In this document: one piece after another, positions 1 to 11,735 of the stretch
How the letters are laid out: every line of letters starts with the position of its first letter
Numbering within the stretch: the stretch's first letter is position 1
Assembly (NCBI GenBank): GCA_905250025.1
Contig: CAJNOJ010000018.1
Span: forward strand, 682,001 to 746,000
Direction of reading: 5' to 3'
Origin: Adineta ricciae
Lineage: Eukaryota; Rotifera; Eurotatoria; Adinetida; Adinetidae
DNA length: 64,000 nt
The notes under the pieces: model-generated
Seen by the model: the letters and a program-made list of their open reading frames with translations, nothing else
Told to the model about the DNA's origin: nothing
Databases searched by the model: none
Made by a program: the position numbers and the translations under genes

Positions 1-137
1 TAGTGATGATGTCTTCAATTGTCATGTAGATTTGTTTTGGTGAGAACCACAAAGCAACGCACAAGATAAAAGTCCAGACGTACATGAACTGTAATCGAAG
101 AAACCAAGTAAAATAGTAACTCATTCTTGTGTTCAAT
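1..137 (-). CDS. Membrane-protein exon, copy A (partial at window edge)
   Basis: This minus-strand exon appears to start at 137, just after an AG (…gatttag), and runs off the left edge. It encodes a hydrophobic peptide containing the string TWFLRLQF. The same string, in the same phase and at the same distance from an acceptor-like AG, occurs in the exon at 3109-2910, so the two are paralogous. The peptide looks like a transmembrane segment. I recognise no family. It could be a gene fragment or pseudogene, because only one exon is visible. Confidence 0.4.
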
Positions 138-1728
138 CTAAATCAAATTCGAAGGTCGGCGTTAAATTCCTTTATCTAAACGATATGTTTGTGGAAAAGA
201 TTCTCAGCTAATAGGAACTATTCGGCGTTGTTATCAACAAAGATATCTAATCATTGATGGAAAATCTATGCACTGTGATATGCTTATGAGCTTGTTCACA
301 TCTTCATCCACTGATTGTTTCATAGGAATATTGCAGACATTTGTTCGATGAACATCCGAATAATCAATATACATAGAAAAACGTTCTGCTGTCATATAGA
401 AGTCTTTTATAAAATCATACCTAAATTGATCGAGAAAACTGATAACAAATTTCGTTTTCATTGATGAATAGCTTGCACAGGATAGTGATTGAGTTTTCGT
501 CATGGCTTTTCCTCTAAAAATAGTCAAAATGCTGATTATAAATATGTTCGTGCAGAAACAGTTGAGTATTTCTAAGAATCTAGTCTTCTGCCATTATTCG
601 CTTATCATGTTGTATATGATCATCGAGGTCCTATTTTTTTCCTTTCGTTTTCGTTCACGAGAACTGTAGAAGCTCGCAGTTGAACTCTATAAACGAAGAG
701 AAAGAAATCATCTTTTTCTCTTTATGACTTCATCTGTTTGTACTCGAATTGAAACTCTCGAAAATCATGCTTTTGCCGTGCGTTTAAGCGTTTTTTTCTC
801 TTTGATCTGGACTCAAAATTTGTGACAAAACAATAAAAGATCATTGTTTCTTCACAATATGAGCTGATGCAATATCTATAGACAAAAATCACACCACTAA
901 ACAATACGTTCTGATATTTTACAACGGAAATGGTTTCGATTTAGCAGATATGAAATTTCACAATATTTAACGAATTTTGCAAAAGAAATCAGTTGATAGT
1001 TTTATATCACTTCTTCTTCGATTGACTACACCATTACTATGAATCAAATGATACTAAAACACGTTTAATCTTATTCCTTATATCTAGTTGAAACGATTAT
1101 CGAATACGATAGAACATTTACAGTGAATACATATTCAGTTTCAACTGAAGTGATATTTGTTTGAGAAGAATGGATTGAAAGGAAAAACGAATGTATGGGA
1201 AAATCATCTTTCTCGACGTGTTCGTTCTACAGACAGAGAGAGGATAGTGAAAAGAATAAATTTAGTCCAATGGATGAAACATGTACCCAAACGCAATAAA
1301 GGGGTCACAGTTGGACATATCTTGAACATTCTTCTGAATCTTATGACTGGTCTTCAATAGTCAATGTCGTTAGTGTTTTTAGTCAAAAACTATTTTACAT
1401 TTTCCCCCAGTTATTCCTAAAAAACGAGAGCGTTTTACTTTTTTTTTCTTTGACAAAATCTTTTTTAATAAGTGTTCGTCTACCGTTTGGCCACTTTTAC
1501 TCCTATCATTATCGTCGTAAATAGCTTTTAGTATAGTCAAGATTTTCTCGTTAATGATAAGATCGAATATGTTGACCGTTTTGTTTCTTCTCGTCGACGA
1601 AAGTGACGGTAGTAACAGAGACTTAACGAACAAAAGTGTTAGAACGACGAGAATATGTAAGACGAAACTTTTCTTTTACTGTACATTATTTTATCACATC
1701 GTAAACGAAATATACGGAAAGAATCAAC
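138..1728. other. No confident gene
   Basis: An open stretch on the minus strand at 527-234 (97 codons) and others of 60-97 codons show no recognisable domain and no convincing splice context. The 527-234 stretch lies upstream of copy A and could contribute an exon to it, but I cannot show a matching donor. Confidence 0.4.
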
Positions 1729-2142
1729 ATGGCCATCATGAAAAATATTATGTTTTTTCTCTGGCAATATTTCCTAGTTACCATCTGCGTAACTGTACCA
1801 TTTCTTGTGTGTCTAGCTCAATCGGTAAGATTATGGGTCCAATATGAGTGTCCTTTTTATACCAACGTGGTACAAGATATGCAAGTGTTGATTACCGTGA
1901 TCATAGTATTCGTCGCAATATGCGTGAAGGATGTTGGTTATAAAATTGGTAAATACTCTTTAACGAATGTACTGAACGTTCTTGCAGCGATTGTCAGCGG
2001 TATGTTGGCCTCAACGGTACTCAAGAAATATTTGGATAAATCCGTACATATATGTTGCGAGGTTCTATTCTCAGTCATATGTGTAGTGATTTTATATATC
2101 TATTGGTCATGGTATTTAGATACGAAAGAAAAAAATGATTAA
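1729..2142 (+). CDS. Small four-helix membrane protein, unknown
   Basis: A 137-aa single-exon reading frame rich in Ile, Val, Phe, Leu and Cys. Hydrophobic stretches at roughly residues 5-30, 48-66, 78-96 and 107-127 predict four membrane helices, ending in a short charged tail (TKEKND). A canonical AATAAA lies two bases after the stop (2144-2149), which supports a real, very short 3' UTR. A second Met three codons in (MKN) is an alternative start. I recognise no family. The neighbours are other small hydrophobic reading frames, which suggests a local cluster of lineage-specific membrane proteins. Confidence 0.5.
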   Translation: MAIMKNIMFFLWQYFLVTICVTVPFLVCLAQSVRLWVQYECPFYTNVVQDMQVLITVIIVFVAICVKDVGYKIGKYSLTNVLNVLAAIVSGMLASTVLKKYLDKSVHICCEVLFSVICVVILYIYWSWYLDTKEKND

Positions 2143-2143
2143 A

Positions 2144-2149
2144 AATAAA
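2144..2149 (+). terminator. Poly(A) signal AATAAA
   Basis: AATAAA directly after the stop codon of the small membrane protein at 1729-2142. Confidence 0.5.
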
Positions 2150-2390
2150 GAAAACATTTAAAGAAAAATGATGAAACGAAAATAATAAAGGAAAGATTAT
2201 TCGCGATTTAAAAAGAATTCTTTTCTCATTCTATATCATATTCTCTCAAGAACAACGATCCTGATGTATTGAGATCAATAAGCTTCTTACACTTCTATAA
2301 CACTATTGACACATAAAAAAGCTGGTTTTAGAAAATCGACTACGATATCATAAAGGACATAAGTACGTAAGTAAAACAATTTTCACAAAC

Positions 2391-2800
2391 CTGACTGATG
2401 CAAATTTGACACCAAGGAAAAATGCAAAAACTAAACATATAATCGAATTGAACGATTGTACCATTACCACTGAGATATATCGAAAATTAAAAAGAAGTTC
2501 GAATGATCGACAAGCAGTGCTGTTAATGATTTGACTGAGAAAATTCGAAATAAAATAAACCGTTAATATTTGTCGGCCCCAACAAAACCATCGATAGGGA
2601 TTTCCAAGTGATTTCGGAGGAATGTGAATGGAACTCAGCTGAACACACATAATTAAGCTGAAATAGGCAACAAATAAAAGGATATTGAAAAAAATCATAT
2701 CCATGTAATTCTTAATTTTGATAGGAACTGTTAATGATAAAAAACATCGTCCTAAAGATAAAGAAACATGTTGGATGTACGAACTAAAACAATTCATCAT
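2391..2800 (-). CDS. Possible multi-pass membrane protein exon, unknown
   Basis: A minus-strand open frame starting with two consecutive Met codons near 2800. It contains about four hydrophobic segments (for example FFNILLFVAYFSLIMC and VMVQSFNSIICLVFAFFLG). A possible donor (TCAG|gtttgtg) ends it at 2391; reading on past it reaches a stop at 2348. The codons directly upstream contain a stop, so this is either a start exon or an independent small gene. No family is recognised. It lies just downstream of the copy B exon on the same strand, but I could not join the two in frame. Confidence 0.3.
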
Positions 2801-2909
2801 AGAACTATTTCCAAATACATCTCTTTCGCATTAGACTTTCTAAAAACTTCAACTCTTGTTCATTTTGTATTTTGTTTTCATTAATCAGACCAACTTATTG
2901 AGCACTTAC

Positions 2910-3109
2910 TAGCAACAGCCGATTCATGCGATGAATACACTACTGATGAGCCATTAATTGTGAATGTTAATTGTGGTTCAAAGTCCGATACTGATGTACG
3001 TATTGTCTGTGGCCAGAGAGCGCAAGAAAATGATATTACTACTACCACGAAGTACACAAACTGTAATCGAAGAAACCAGGTAAACAACCAACTTATTCTA
3101 GTTCTCAAC
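2910..3109 (-). CDS. Membrane-protein exon, copy B
   Basis: A minus-strand exon bounded by an acceptor-like …ttactatag at 3109 and a good donor (GCTA|gtaagtgc) at 2910. It encodes a positively charged start, then TWFLRLQF, then a Val/Ile-rich membrane helix and a short soluble segment with NGSS (a possible N-glycosylation site). The first ~55 bases are nearly identical to copy A at 137-1, and both share the acceptor position. Neighbouring exons were not identified. Function unknown. Confidence 0.4.
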
Positions 3110-3132
3110 CTATAGTAATATATACATGGCAC

Positions 3133-5048
3133 GAATGATTATTTCGATAAGAGAATTACCCAAAATGGTTCAAATAATAGAATACCGAAGTATTTGTCAT
3201 ACATAAAGATGTTTGATGAACAGGAAATAAACGAATTGTTGTCATTGATTATCTTATCAAAAACAAAAGAGGAAAATGTTTGTAAAAACTCTTGATTCGA
3301 TTACTATAACAAAGCCGACTTTTTAAGTTGAAATATTCTTTGTAGAAGTCGAACAAGATATCTCATTAGATAAACAAAGCTATTGAATTTTTGCTTATAA
3401 ACCAACAAAACATTTTCCAAATGCTTCAATAAAATGAAATAGTTTTATAGATATCCTCTAAACTAATGTCGAGTTCTCAATTCAAAACAATCAAACACTT
3501 CAGATTATACTCTTCAATAGTTTATCACATGACAGATTATACACATAGCTCACAACAACGATTAGAAAGACGAAGTTTGGGATCTTGAAAGTGTACTATG
3601 AGAATAACATGTCGAGTATTTTGAAAGTGTACATACCTATACTTCGAATATCCAAATATGAACTTTTCAATTCATTCTTCAACAGATAGTCGTTTCCATC
3701 TTTTTGTTGAGCGAAAAGAAAACAATACCAAAGAAATGTAGTGACCTTTCTATTTCGATTTGTTTGATTGGAAGAAGGAAAGAAAGAAGGCAAAGGAAAT
3801 AGAAGAAAATAGTGTCCGTCAAATGAGCAGAGAAGTTTAACAATGAATGAGATGTTGATGATTATGTTACACCAATCGTTTCTATTATTTTCACACTGCC
3901 ATACTTTATCTTCTTCATATTATTCATTGATAGGTTCATTTGTCTTTGAAAGCTTCTTTTCATACACATGATCATTGTTGAACAATGTTAAAAGCGTGTA
4001 GAAGTGTTTACATGAAGTGTCTTTTATAGAACTATCGAATACTTTCTACAAAATATTTTCGTTGCAATTCAACATAAAAGACTAATCCAAAATAAATGTG
4101 ACAATCGAGTAAAACATTGCCTTCATGTTATTAAATGTTCCTTTATATTTCAGTTTATATAAATTCATAATAAATCATAATGTTGATGATGTACTATAAA
4201 CTGATCCTTATCAAAAGGTCTTATTCCTTTTAAAACGATTTCATATACAAATACAGATATTTCGCTAATCACCAAAGAGCACAAAATGAAATTGTAAACA
4301 AACATGTTGAGCAATTTCTAAAAAGCTTGATGACGGATTTATTTTACAGAGAAAAACGATATTCTCTACTACTTCGTATATTTGTGTTTGAAAAGTATCG
4401 ACGTATACGAATTCACTTTTTCTGCATTAACGAAAACATCTTGTCTTCATTTATTTGATTTTCTTTGTGACGCGAATAATTCTAATAGATCTTTGAAATC
4501 AACTCGACAATACGATGCAATGGATGTATGCCGAACATCAGATTACAATCAAATAGTGCATTATTTCGTCTCCATATTCAACAATAAAAATCCAGAAAGA
4601 CGATCTTCTAGCGCACCTTGTAGCAGATTAAAATTATGGATACTTACAACAACATAAGCAAGCGAGAATACTAGTCTGTCCTTTTTTTCAACGTACAGAT
4701 TTATTGTAAAGTAGCTGCGACTACAATGCACGTGAAATATTTTCTGCATTCCAGATTTGGTTGTGCAATAGTTTGCGAGAAAAGAGATTATGAGTTCGTC
4801 CGAACGTTGATCAATATACTGATATACCTATGAGTGAAATAGACATGACATTCGGGAGAGAACCTTCGTCTGCAACAAATAGTCTATCCATATCGTTTAT
4901 CAAATATTTTATTAAACTTCTTTTTTAGCAACTACGTAAATAATACATATTTGTTTATACAATGATCATATTAGATCCGTCAAAAAATGGAAAAGTCTTT
5001 CCGCATTGCGAGAGTGAATTCAGTATAGAGTAAGGTGAAGATATTGAT
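3133..5048. other. Gene-poor spacer
   Basis: Only short, unconvincing open frames occur here, for example a 91-codon plus-strand frame at 4382-4657 and a 65-codon minus-strand frame at 3793-3596. Neither has a recognised domain or clear splice signals. The right part probably holds the 3' UTR of the acyl-CoA dehydrogenase gene. Confidence 0.4.
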
Positions 5049-7307
5049 TTAGAAACCTAATGGATGTATGGGTACAGTTGATTCTTTATCGACGATTTCA
5101 CGAGCTAGTTCTGTCATTAATTTTGATCTAGCTACAAACGCTGGATTTTGGATAAGATTAAGATTGTAATTTATGCGATCATAGGCTTCTTCACACCAAA
5201 TGCGTACCAAATTTGATTCGTGTACTGCTGTTGGTACTTGACTGGTGAATGATTGTGTACAACGCGATAAACCAGCTGCCATTGCATAGATATCAATGAC
5301 AACATCACCGATACGATGAACAATAAATTGTTCATCCCGAATGCTTTTACCGTATTTGATCAGAATCTGTTCGATGGTAGCGCCGAATTGATCAATAGAT
5401 TTCGATAGAAGAGTACCAGATGAATGAAGTGACGAATGAATATGTTCGTTGATGTTTGGGCCTGCTGCCATACCAATACCTCGGCGTAAGCGTTTTGAAC
5501 CTTCACCAACAATGGCATTGAAATTAAAGCTTTTCACTGCTTGTTGCAGTTCCCGTAAGTGTGCGCCAACGTATTGTAAACCAGTGAATGCCACAAACAG
5601 ACGAAGGATGTCGTTAGCGCCTTCGAAAATTCGAAAGATGCGTAGATCGCGCATGACTCGTTCAAGTCCAGTGGCTTTCATAAAGCCCATTCCTCCATGA
5701 ATTTGAATGGCTTCATCCAAAACGAACCATGCGGATTCGGATGCGAAGATTTTTCCAACTGCTGCTTCACCTGCAATCAATCCAACTTTTGAAGAAGAAG
5801 CAAAATAAATAAAAGAACTTACATTGATATTCAGGTATGCCTCGGTCCATATTTTGCGCCAAAAGATACGCCAGACTTTCAGTTATGTATTGTCTCATTT
5901 CCATACGAACAAGTTTTTCTTGAACATTACCATATGTATCAATTGTACGACCAAATTGACGACGATTTTTAGCAAAATCCTACAAATTTCATTCTTGATC
6001 ATGATGTTGAAACGCCAAAAACTTACAATTGATTTTCGAATTGCCATTTTCATTGTGCCTGACAAGCCTGCAACCATACTGAATCGTCCATTGTTCAAAA
6101 TTTTTACTGCAACCTAAAAAAACATACAAGAGATCAATAGTCATTTTCTTTCTATCCGTCATCTATACTTTAAATCCGTTTCCAACACCCCCAAGTACAT
6201 TTTCCACAGGAACTTTACAATCTTCGAAGTAAACCTCAGTCGTATTTGAGCTGTTGATACCTAATTTTTTCTCCGGGGCGCCGTTGGTAAGACCGCCAAA
6301 TTTTCTTTCGACGATGAAAGCCGTCATTTTATTCTGAGTTTGACCAGTTTTATCATCAACAGTAGGTACTTGAGCAAATACCGTAAATACTTCAGCAATA
6401 CCACCATTTGATATCCAAATTTTCGAACCGTTTAAAATATAGTGTTTACCATCAGATGACAGTTGTGCTTTGGTTTTGATCGAAGCTACATCACTACCAG
6501 CTGAAACGGATTGAAAATATAGTCTCCTTTCAGAAAAATCAATTGATTTCTCTACCTGAAGGTTCTGTTAGAGCAAATGCTGCAATCTGCTCCCCAGACG
6601 CTAACTTTTCCAAATATTTTTTTTTCTGTGCTTCAGTACCAAATAAAACTATGCCTTTGAAACCAATCGATTGATGTGCTCCCATACACACCGATATGCT
6701 CAAATCATGAGCACTAGCTATTTCAAAAAGACGTGCTGCTTGAGTATTGGTTAAGCCAAGACCGCCGTATTCGACAGGAACCTGGATACCAAATGCACCC
6801 TGTTCTTTCAAACCATTCATAATATCGTCAGGAATCTTGAATCATTGAAAAAAGTAAATTTTCATGTTATCCAAAAGAAAAAAAATGATCATTTACTTTT
6901 CCTTGTTGGTCATTTTTAGCAGCATCATTTTTCTCTTCGAAAAATTTCCACAATGGATCAATAAACATCTTCACATTTTCCCGTTGTTCTTCATTGAGAA
7001 CGTTCGGATACGGAAACAACTCATTCGGATAAAATTCACCACGAAAAAGATTCATGACGAATGACGTAGATGTCTGCAACTCTTTCTTCGGCTTTGCAGA
7101 CGGCGAAAGACGTTCTTGCTTCGTCTTTTCATGATCTTTACTTTCCTTCGATTGCGACCTCTGTTCGTTGATCAACGATTCAGGTGTGACTGGCGATGCA
7201 GCCAATGGCGCTGCCGACGCTGCAGTTCGGTGTATTACGACTCGATTCAATAGCGATGCGCACGATGGTGCACGTCGATAAACAGTATTAACAAATGACG
7301 AACTCAT
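5049..7307 (-). CDS. ACADVL: Very long-chain acyl-CoA dehydrogenase
   Basis: Mitochondrial flavoenzyme of the first step of long-chain fatty-acid beta-oxidation. Six coding exons join in frame: 7307-6897, 6835-6556, 6500-6169, 6113-6027, 5979-5823 and 5770-5049, giving 662 aa (vertebrate VLCAD is about 655). The N-terminus is Arg/Ser/Ala-rich like a matrix-targeting peptide. Visible family motifs are [20 protein letters not shown] (FAD/substrate loop), [17 protein letters not shown] and RIFEGAND, whose Glu is the catalytic base position. The extra C-terminal ~180-aa domain separates VLCAD/ACAD9 from short-chain family members. ACAD9 is the main alternative. A 3' splice site (ttatttcag) sits 2 nt before the chosen ATG, so the upstream in-frame Met codons are intronic. 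Confidence 0.93.
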
Positions 7308-7309
7308 GA

Positions 7310-7516
7310 TCTGAAATAAGATTGTATTAAAAATAACTCGGAAACATTTCATCCAGATTATATAAAAATACAAAAAGTAAAAACGCGTCGACCGTCTTTA
7401 CGATAGTATGCGAAGAACGCGTAAAGAAAAATGCCTATACGTCATGTCTCACATACACACCCTCGGCAGAGAAAGAACGAAAATATCAAAGTCCATACTA
7501 TGTAAAAAATACTTAC
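7310..7516 (-). promoter_or_regulatory. Probable 5' UTR intron of ACADVL
   Basis: A strong donor (gtaagta) at 7516 and the acceptor ttatttcag ending near 7310 bracket about 205 nt just upstream of the ACADVL ATG. The donor lies under 40 nt after the WDR4 stop, so the ACADVL transcript would begin almost at the end of WDR4. Confidence 0.45.
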
Positions 7517-7553
7517 ATAATAGAACTTAAAGCGTACGTAGTATATAATCGAT

Positions 7554-8930
7554 TCAAACAGTCTCTTCATGTTGATATGACGTTAGTTTTTTCTTTTGTC
7601 GTTCTTCGTCACTATCTATTTTACGTTTCAAACACGAAGCATCAGCACAATTGACATGACTGTCAAACGCTTCTCTATCTACTAATAACTTCTGACTAGT
7701 ATTATTCACGGCATGGAATATGTTGCCTGCTAATATACGATTAATTTCTTGCATATGATTATCTGTAGTTGCAAATAATTCTGCGTTGTCACAAGTAAGT
7801 AGAGAGGAAATATCGACTTTGAGCAGTGTATTAGTACTAAACAGAATATATAGGTAAAATTTAGTATCACCGGCATGATTATTGGATGATATCTTGTTGG
7901 GAGGGAAACGATAGTCATTGATTGTACCATAGCTGGAGTCGAATGTTAATTTACGCTGTGTATTGGTAAAATTTATCAGATTTGTTAAACTAGTTATATA
8001 AACGGAATGGAACCTCTGTGAATAAACAGAAAATGCAATGTACGTGTTAGGATTCGATGAAACTACATCCATTTTCCAAATGGAATAAGTCAATGTAGAA
8101 CTTCCATTCAGTTCATAATCTTCTAATGATTCATGTATTTGGTAATTTTCTTTTAGCATACTGTCGGAGGAATCGTATAGTTGAGTATAGAAGGTTTCTT
8201 TTGGTGATAAGGTTAATGCTTTGCCATGAATGAAGGCTCGTGGAGTACAATTCGGTAGATTCCATAAACGAAACATTCCTACAAGACAAATCCTTCTAAT
8301 AGAATTTTAAGAACATCGAAGGAAACATATACCGTCGGCTGATGCAGAAATAATGGTCTGATGATCAACTAATTTCAAATGAGTAACTACATCCTGATGA
8401 CCGAGACAATTGCTTTCATTGTGCAAAATATTCGGATAACACCGTAGACAAATTCTCTTCTCTTGATCAGCGTATAGCATCGATGATACCGTGTTATTTA
8501 TATGTACAAGAGCGATATCAACTATCACGGATGAATGTTTCAATAGACACAAATCTTCTGAAACAATCAAAGGTTCATTTCCACCATTTAATAATAAATC
8601 AATTCCGTATAAAGATCCATTCTTATCAGCGACTAACAACAATTTATCTGTCAGATCTAAAGCCACAATCAAATCTTTCATTACAACAATCTGTTTTAAT
8701 TCCCAGCAGACGCTTGATTTTGTATATACATTCACTTGTTGATCTGGTCCAACGCAAACTAAGATTCGGCCACTCGGACTGAATTTAATCAAGCCACACT
8801 CTCCGGTGTTCACCGGTTCAGAATGAAAAACTTTCCATGATAGTAGATTGTGTAAATTGAATACACCGACAATTCCATTTCGAAAAGAGATCGCTAACCA
8901 ACCTGTCGAACTGATCTCAATCGAAGCCAT
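7554..8930 (-). CDS. WDR4: tRNA (guanine-N7) methyltransferase non-catalytic subunit, WDR4/Trm82-like
   Basis: Beta-propeller partner of METTL1/Trm8, needed for m7G46 formation in tRNAs. Two exons, 8930-8333 and 8278-7554, join in phase (GACG|GAATG) to give 440 aa. Diagnostic WDR4 features are VADKNGSLYGID, a DQEKRIC…RCYPN segment, and CLGHQDVVTHL followed by ISASADG…FRLW, corresponding to the family's EKIR…CLGH..FV region. Propeller-type repeats run through about residues 1-340, with a charged, Lys-rich tail (KKKLTS). The gene lies upstream of ACADVL on the same strand with a 246-bp gap. The assignment rests on motif recognition. Confidence 0.82.
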
Positions 8931-9484
8931 TTTATCTTAAACAAAAATAAGGAAAAACGCGCAAGATAAACAAAATGTTTCTATTCATATCGATTCAATC
9001 AGCAAGTACATGGTCAAGTCATGAAGGACATCGCTGGACGATCATTAGCATTCTCATTAGTAGTCTCATCTGCTGCTATGTGTCTTTGCAATGCTTTTTA
9101 CCGTGGTTGATCAAGAGATTGGGAAGAGAAAATTTCTAGTTGTGTTTTTCATGAGATTCGATAAGTTTCTTTGTTTTGTCTTTATAGTTTCGACGCACTA
9201 CAATCAATGTTTCATCAAACGGAAACGAGAAATCGCAAAAGAAGAAACGACATCGATTACGAATCGACAATGATCATAGAAGGAATAAGATGAATAAAAA
9301 GAAGAGTACGGTATTAGAAACTGAAATCGAACAGATATAAGGAAAAAAGAAAAACAAACAAAAACAGAAAAATAAACAATAAAAATTCATCTGGGTACTT
9401 CTCTTTTTTTTTCTTTTGTTTCGAATAGATGCAATAACAAAAACAAGAACAAGAAGAGACTAATGAACATGACGTTTATCGCTT
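8931..9484. other. Short intergenic region
   Basis: WDR4 5' flank and zinc-finger gene 3' UTR. A 60-codon plus-strand open frame (9091-9273) shows nothing recognisable. Confidence 0.5.
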
Positions 9485-10955
9485 TCACATGACAGGAAAA
9501 TCAATTAATTTTAAATCATCAAAATGTTGATGATGTCCTCCCGAACTACAAGTTCTTAATTCATTTTCAGATAAAACAAATGGATTGTTTTTAACAAACG
9601 TTTCTATATCATTAACACTTAGCTCATTTAATAATTGATAACTGCTAACTGGTTCGTCACATGCTTCATCGACCAGTGACAATTTTCTCGATTGACTTTC
9701 ATCGGCATTCATTATTGTTTCATAAAACGTCGAATTTTGATCATCGTTGGCCGGGAGACTTTCGAGTGGCGGTAATGTTTCTTTGGTTTGTTCATTTGGA
9801 TTCACAAATGTGATTTCATATTCGGTACCCGATTCGAGCACGTCTTTTTTCCGTATGGTTACATCAGTATCATGTTTCTCTTTCAAATGCATACGTAGTT
9901 TTGATGCATGAAAGAAAGGTTTCGAACACATCCAACAAACGAATGGCTAAAACAAACAAGTAGAAGTTGTATGGAATGAAAAGAAAGAGAAATATTCACT
10001 TTGTAATCCGCATGAATGATCAAATGCTTTCGTAAATCATCATTGCATCGAAATGTTGCTTGGCATCGATCACAAACATAAGGTCTTTCGTCAAGATGGC
10101 CACGAATGTGTACTTCGAGTTTACATGGAGCGATGAATGTCTTCTTACAATAAGGACACGCATATGGACTGATTCCTAAATGTCGTTGAATATGATGTCG
10201 GAGATTTCCCCATTGCGAAAATCTCGATCCGCAGAAATCACATGAGAATGGTTTGTCTGAATGGAATGAAATTCAAGAAAGTTTCGCATGTGAATTGATA
10301 GTTGAAACAAACCTCGTGTATGTACGCGTTGGTGTTTTCTTAAAGCATATGCAGATGAAAATGTTGCTTTGCATTTTTCACATATTAACGATGAAACTTT
10401 TCGTTCAGGCTTGTATGTTTCTAATCGAAGCTTTTGTCCATGTTGATTGACATGTCGCTGCAAACGTTCCATTGACACCGTTATTAGACCGCATATTGGA
10501 CAGGTGAACCGAGTGGATTTGGGACCACGTACACGAGGCATATCATCGGTATTGACAGATGAAGATGGAGAAGTGATTGAAAGTTTATTGTGATTAGCAT
10601 TAGTTGCGAGACTTAGAAGATCTTCATTACTGGAACGTTCAATTTGAACGATAGAATCTTTTATTATTGAATAGGCAAGCTGGAAATCATTGGTATTGCT
10701 CATATCGAAATGAGTGGGGATTGATGGTTGAAGTAATAGATCTAAATTTTCAAGAATGATCCGTTAGAAGCCGAGAGAAAGTCGTGTTTTACCCTGAGAT
10801 AAGTTTGGTAGGCAATCAAGTTCTGGGGTAAGCGTTTCAATTGGAGAATAAGTTGTTAAGAGCTCCGAAGAAACAAATGTGGATGAGGACGTTGAATTTG
10901 AAATAAATTCATTTTTTAAATTTATTAGAAAGGCTTCATCAAGATTGGATATCAT
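9485..10955 (-). CDS. C2H2 zinc-finger protein with six fingers
   Basis: Probable sequence-specific DNA-binding nuclear factor. Four exons, 10955-10793, 10741-10313, 10256-10000 and 9946-9485, join in frame to give 436 aa. Six C2H2 fingers can be read: FTCPIC…H, LICEKC…H, FSCDFC…H, YACPYC…H, YVCDRC…H and FVCWMC…H. Fingers 2-6 are arranged in tandem with TGEKP-like linkers (TRDKPF, LGISPY, LDERPY, ADYKPF); the first is set apart by a longer linker. The N-terminus is Ser/Thr-rich and the C-terminal ~130 aa are acidic and may be regulatory. An acceptor-like …ttttag just upstream of the Met suggests a 5' UTR intron or trans-splice site. The exact orthologue is not recognised. Confidence 0.85.
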
Positions 10956-11735
10956 CGTACGAATAATCTAAAATGGGTAGACATACGTCAAGTCGATCTT
11001 CGCGAATAGTTCAACGCTATAAACGATCGAACAAACAGCTGTTCTGTTATTTTCTATTTTGGTTTTTTTCTCATTGGATACATATCTATATCCAGCCAAA
11101 TGCATTCTTGCCGATAGATGCCATTCGGAGCAATGAATTGCAAATCGTCTCACATTAGTCTTTAATGAGTATAGTTTCGAATCGAGCTTGGTTGCATGTG
11201 AATTGTGAAAATTCTCTGAATTATTTTTCGTTTTTATTGTAAAGCTTATCGTACGTTATCTTTTGTGTTCTTGTGAGATTATGTTTTTCCGCAGTTCTCG
11301 TTGAGATTTAGTGAAAAACCGCTGACTTCTGTACGAGTTTCATAATATACTATACAGACAGCTTCGAAGGCAGATTTTGCAGATGCAACTCCAACACCAC
11401 GAATTTATAATAACGATGGGTCCAAAGTAAACAGACATATTAAGCAGAGATACTTTCTGTTAAACGTTCTTTTTTCTACTTGCATCTTATTAAATCAAAA
11501 GTTTTATTTTATATTGATGATTTATTATTTATCATAAAAGTTCAATTTCAATTAATCAGTTTGATAAAAATTCAAACTATTCGATCTATTTTACTGAAGA
11601 CGGTTTCGAGCGTCCTCTACTGTATCGCATTACCATTGAGGACTGAACTAAGTACATCCATTAACCAATAATGAAACTGGATTCTCTTTCAGTTTATGAA
11701 ACCGAACGATCATACAAGTAAAGAGAAGAATATTC
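10956..11735. promoter_or_regulatory. Divergent promoter region, zinc-finger gene / SURF6
   Basis: About 780 bp between two divergently transcribed genes, with no supported coding content. A polypyrimidine tract and acceptor (ctctttcag) at about 11690, 40 nt before the SURF6 ATG, suggest a 5' UTR intron or spliced-leader acceptor for SURF6. Confidence 0.45.

Noticed and set aside
5449-5700. Plus-strand 83-codon open frame
   Set aside because: It is the antisense shadow of the last ACADVL exon.
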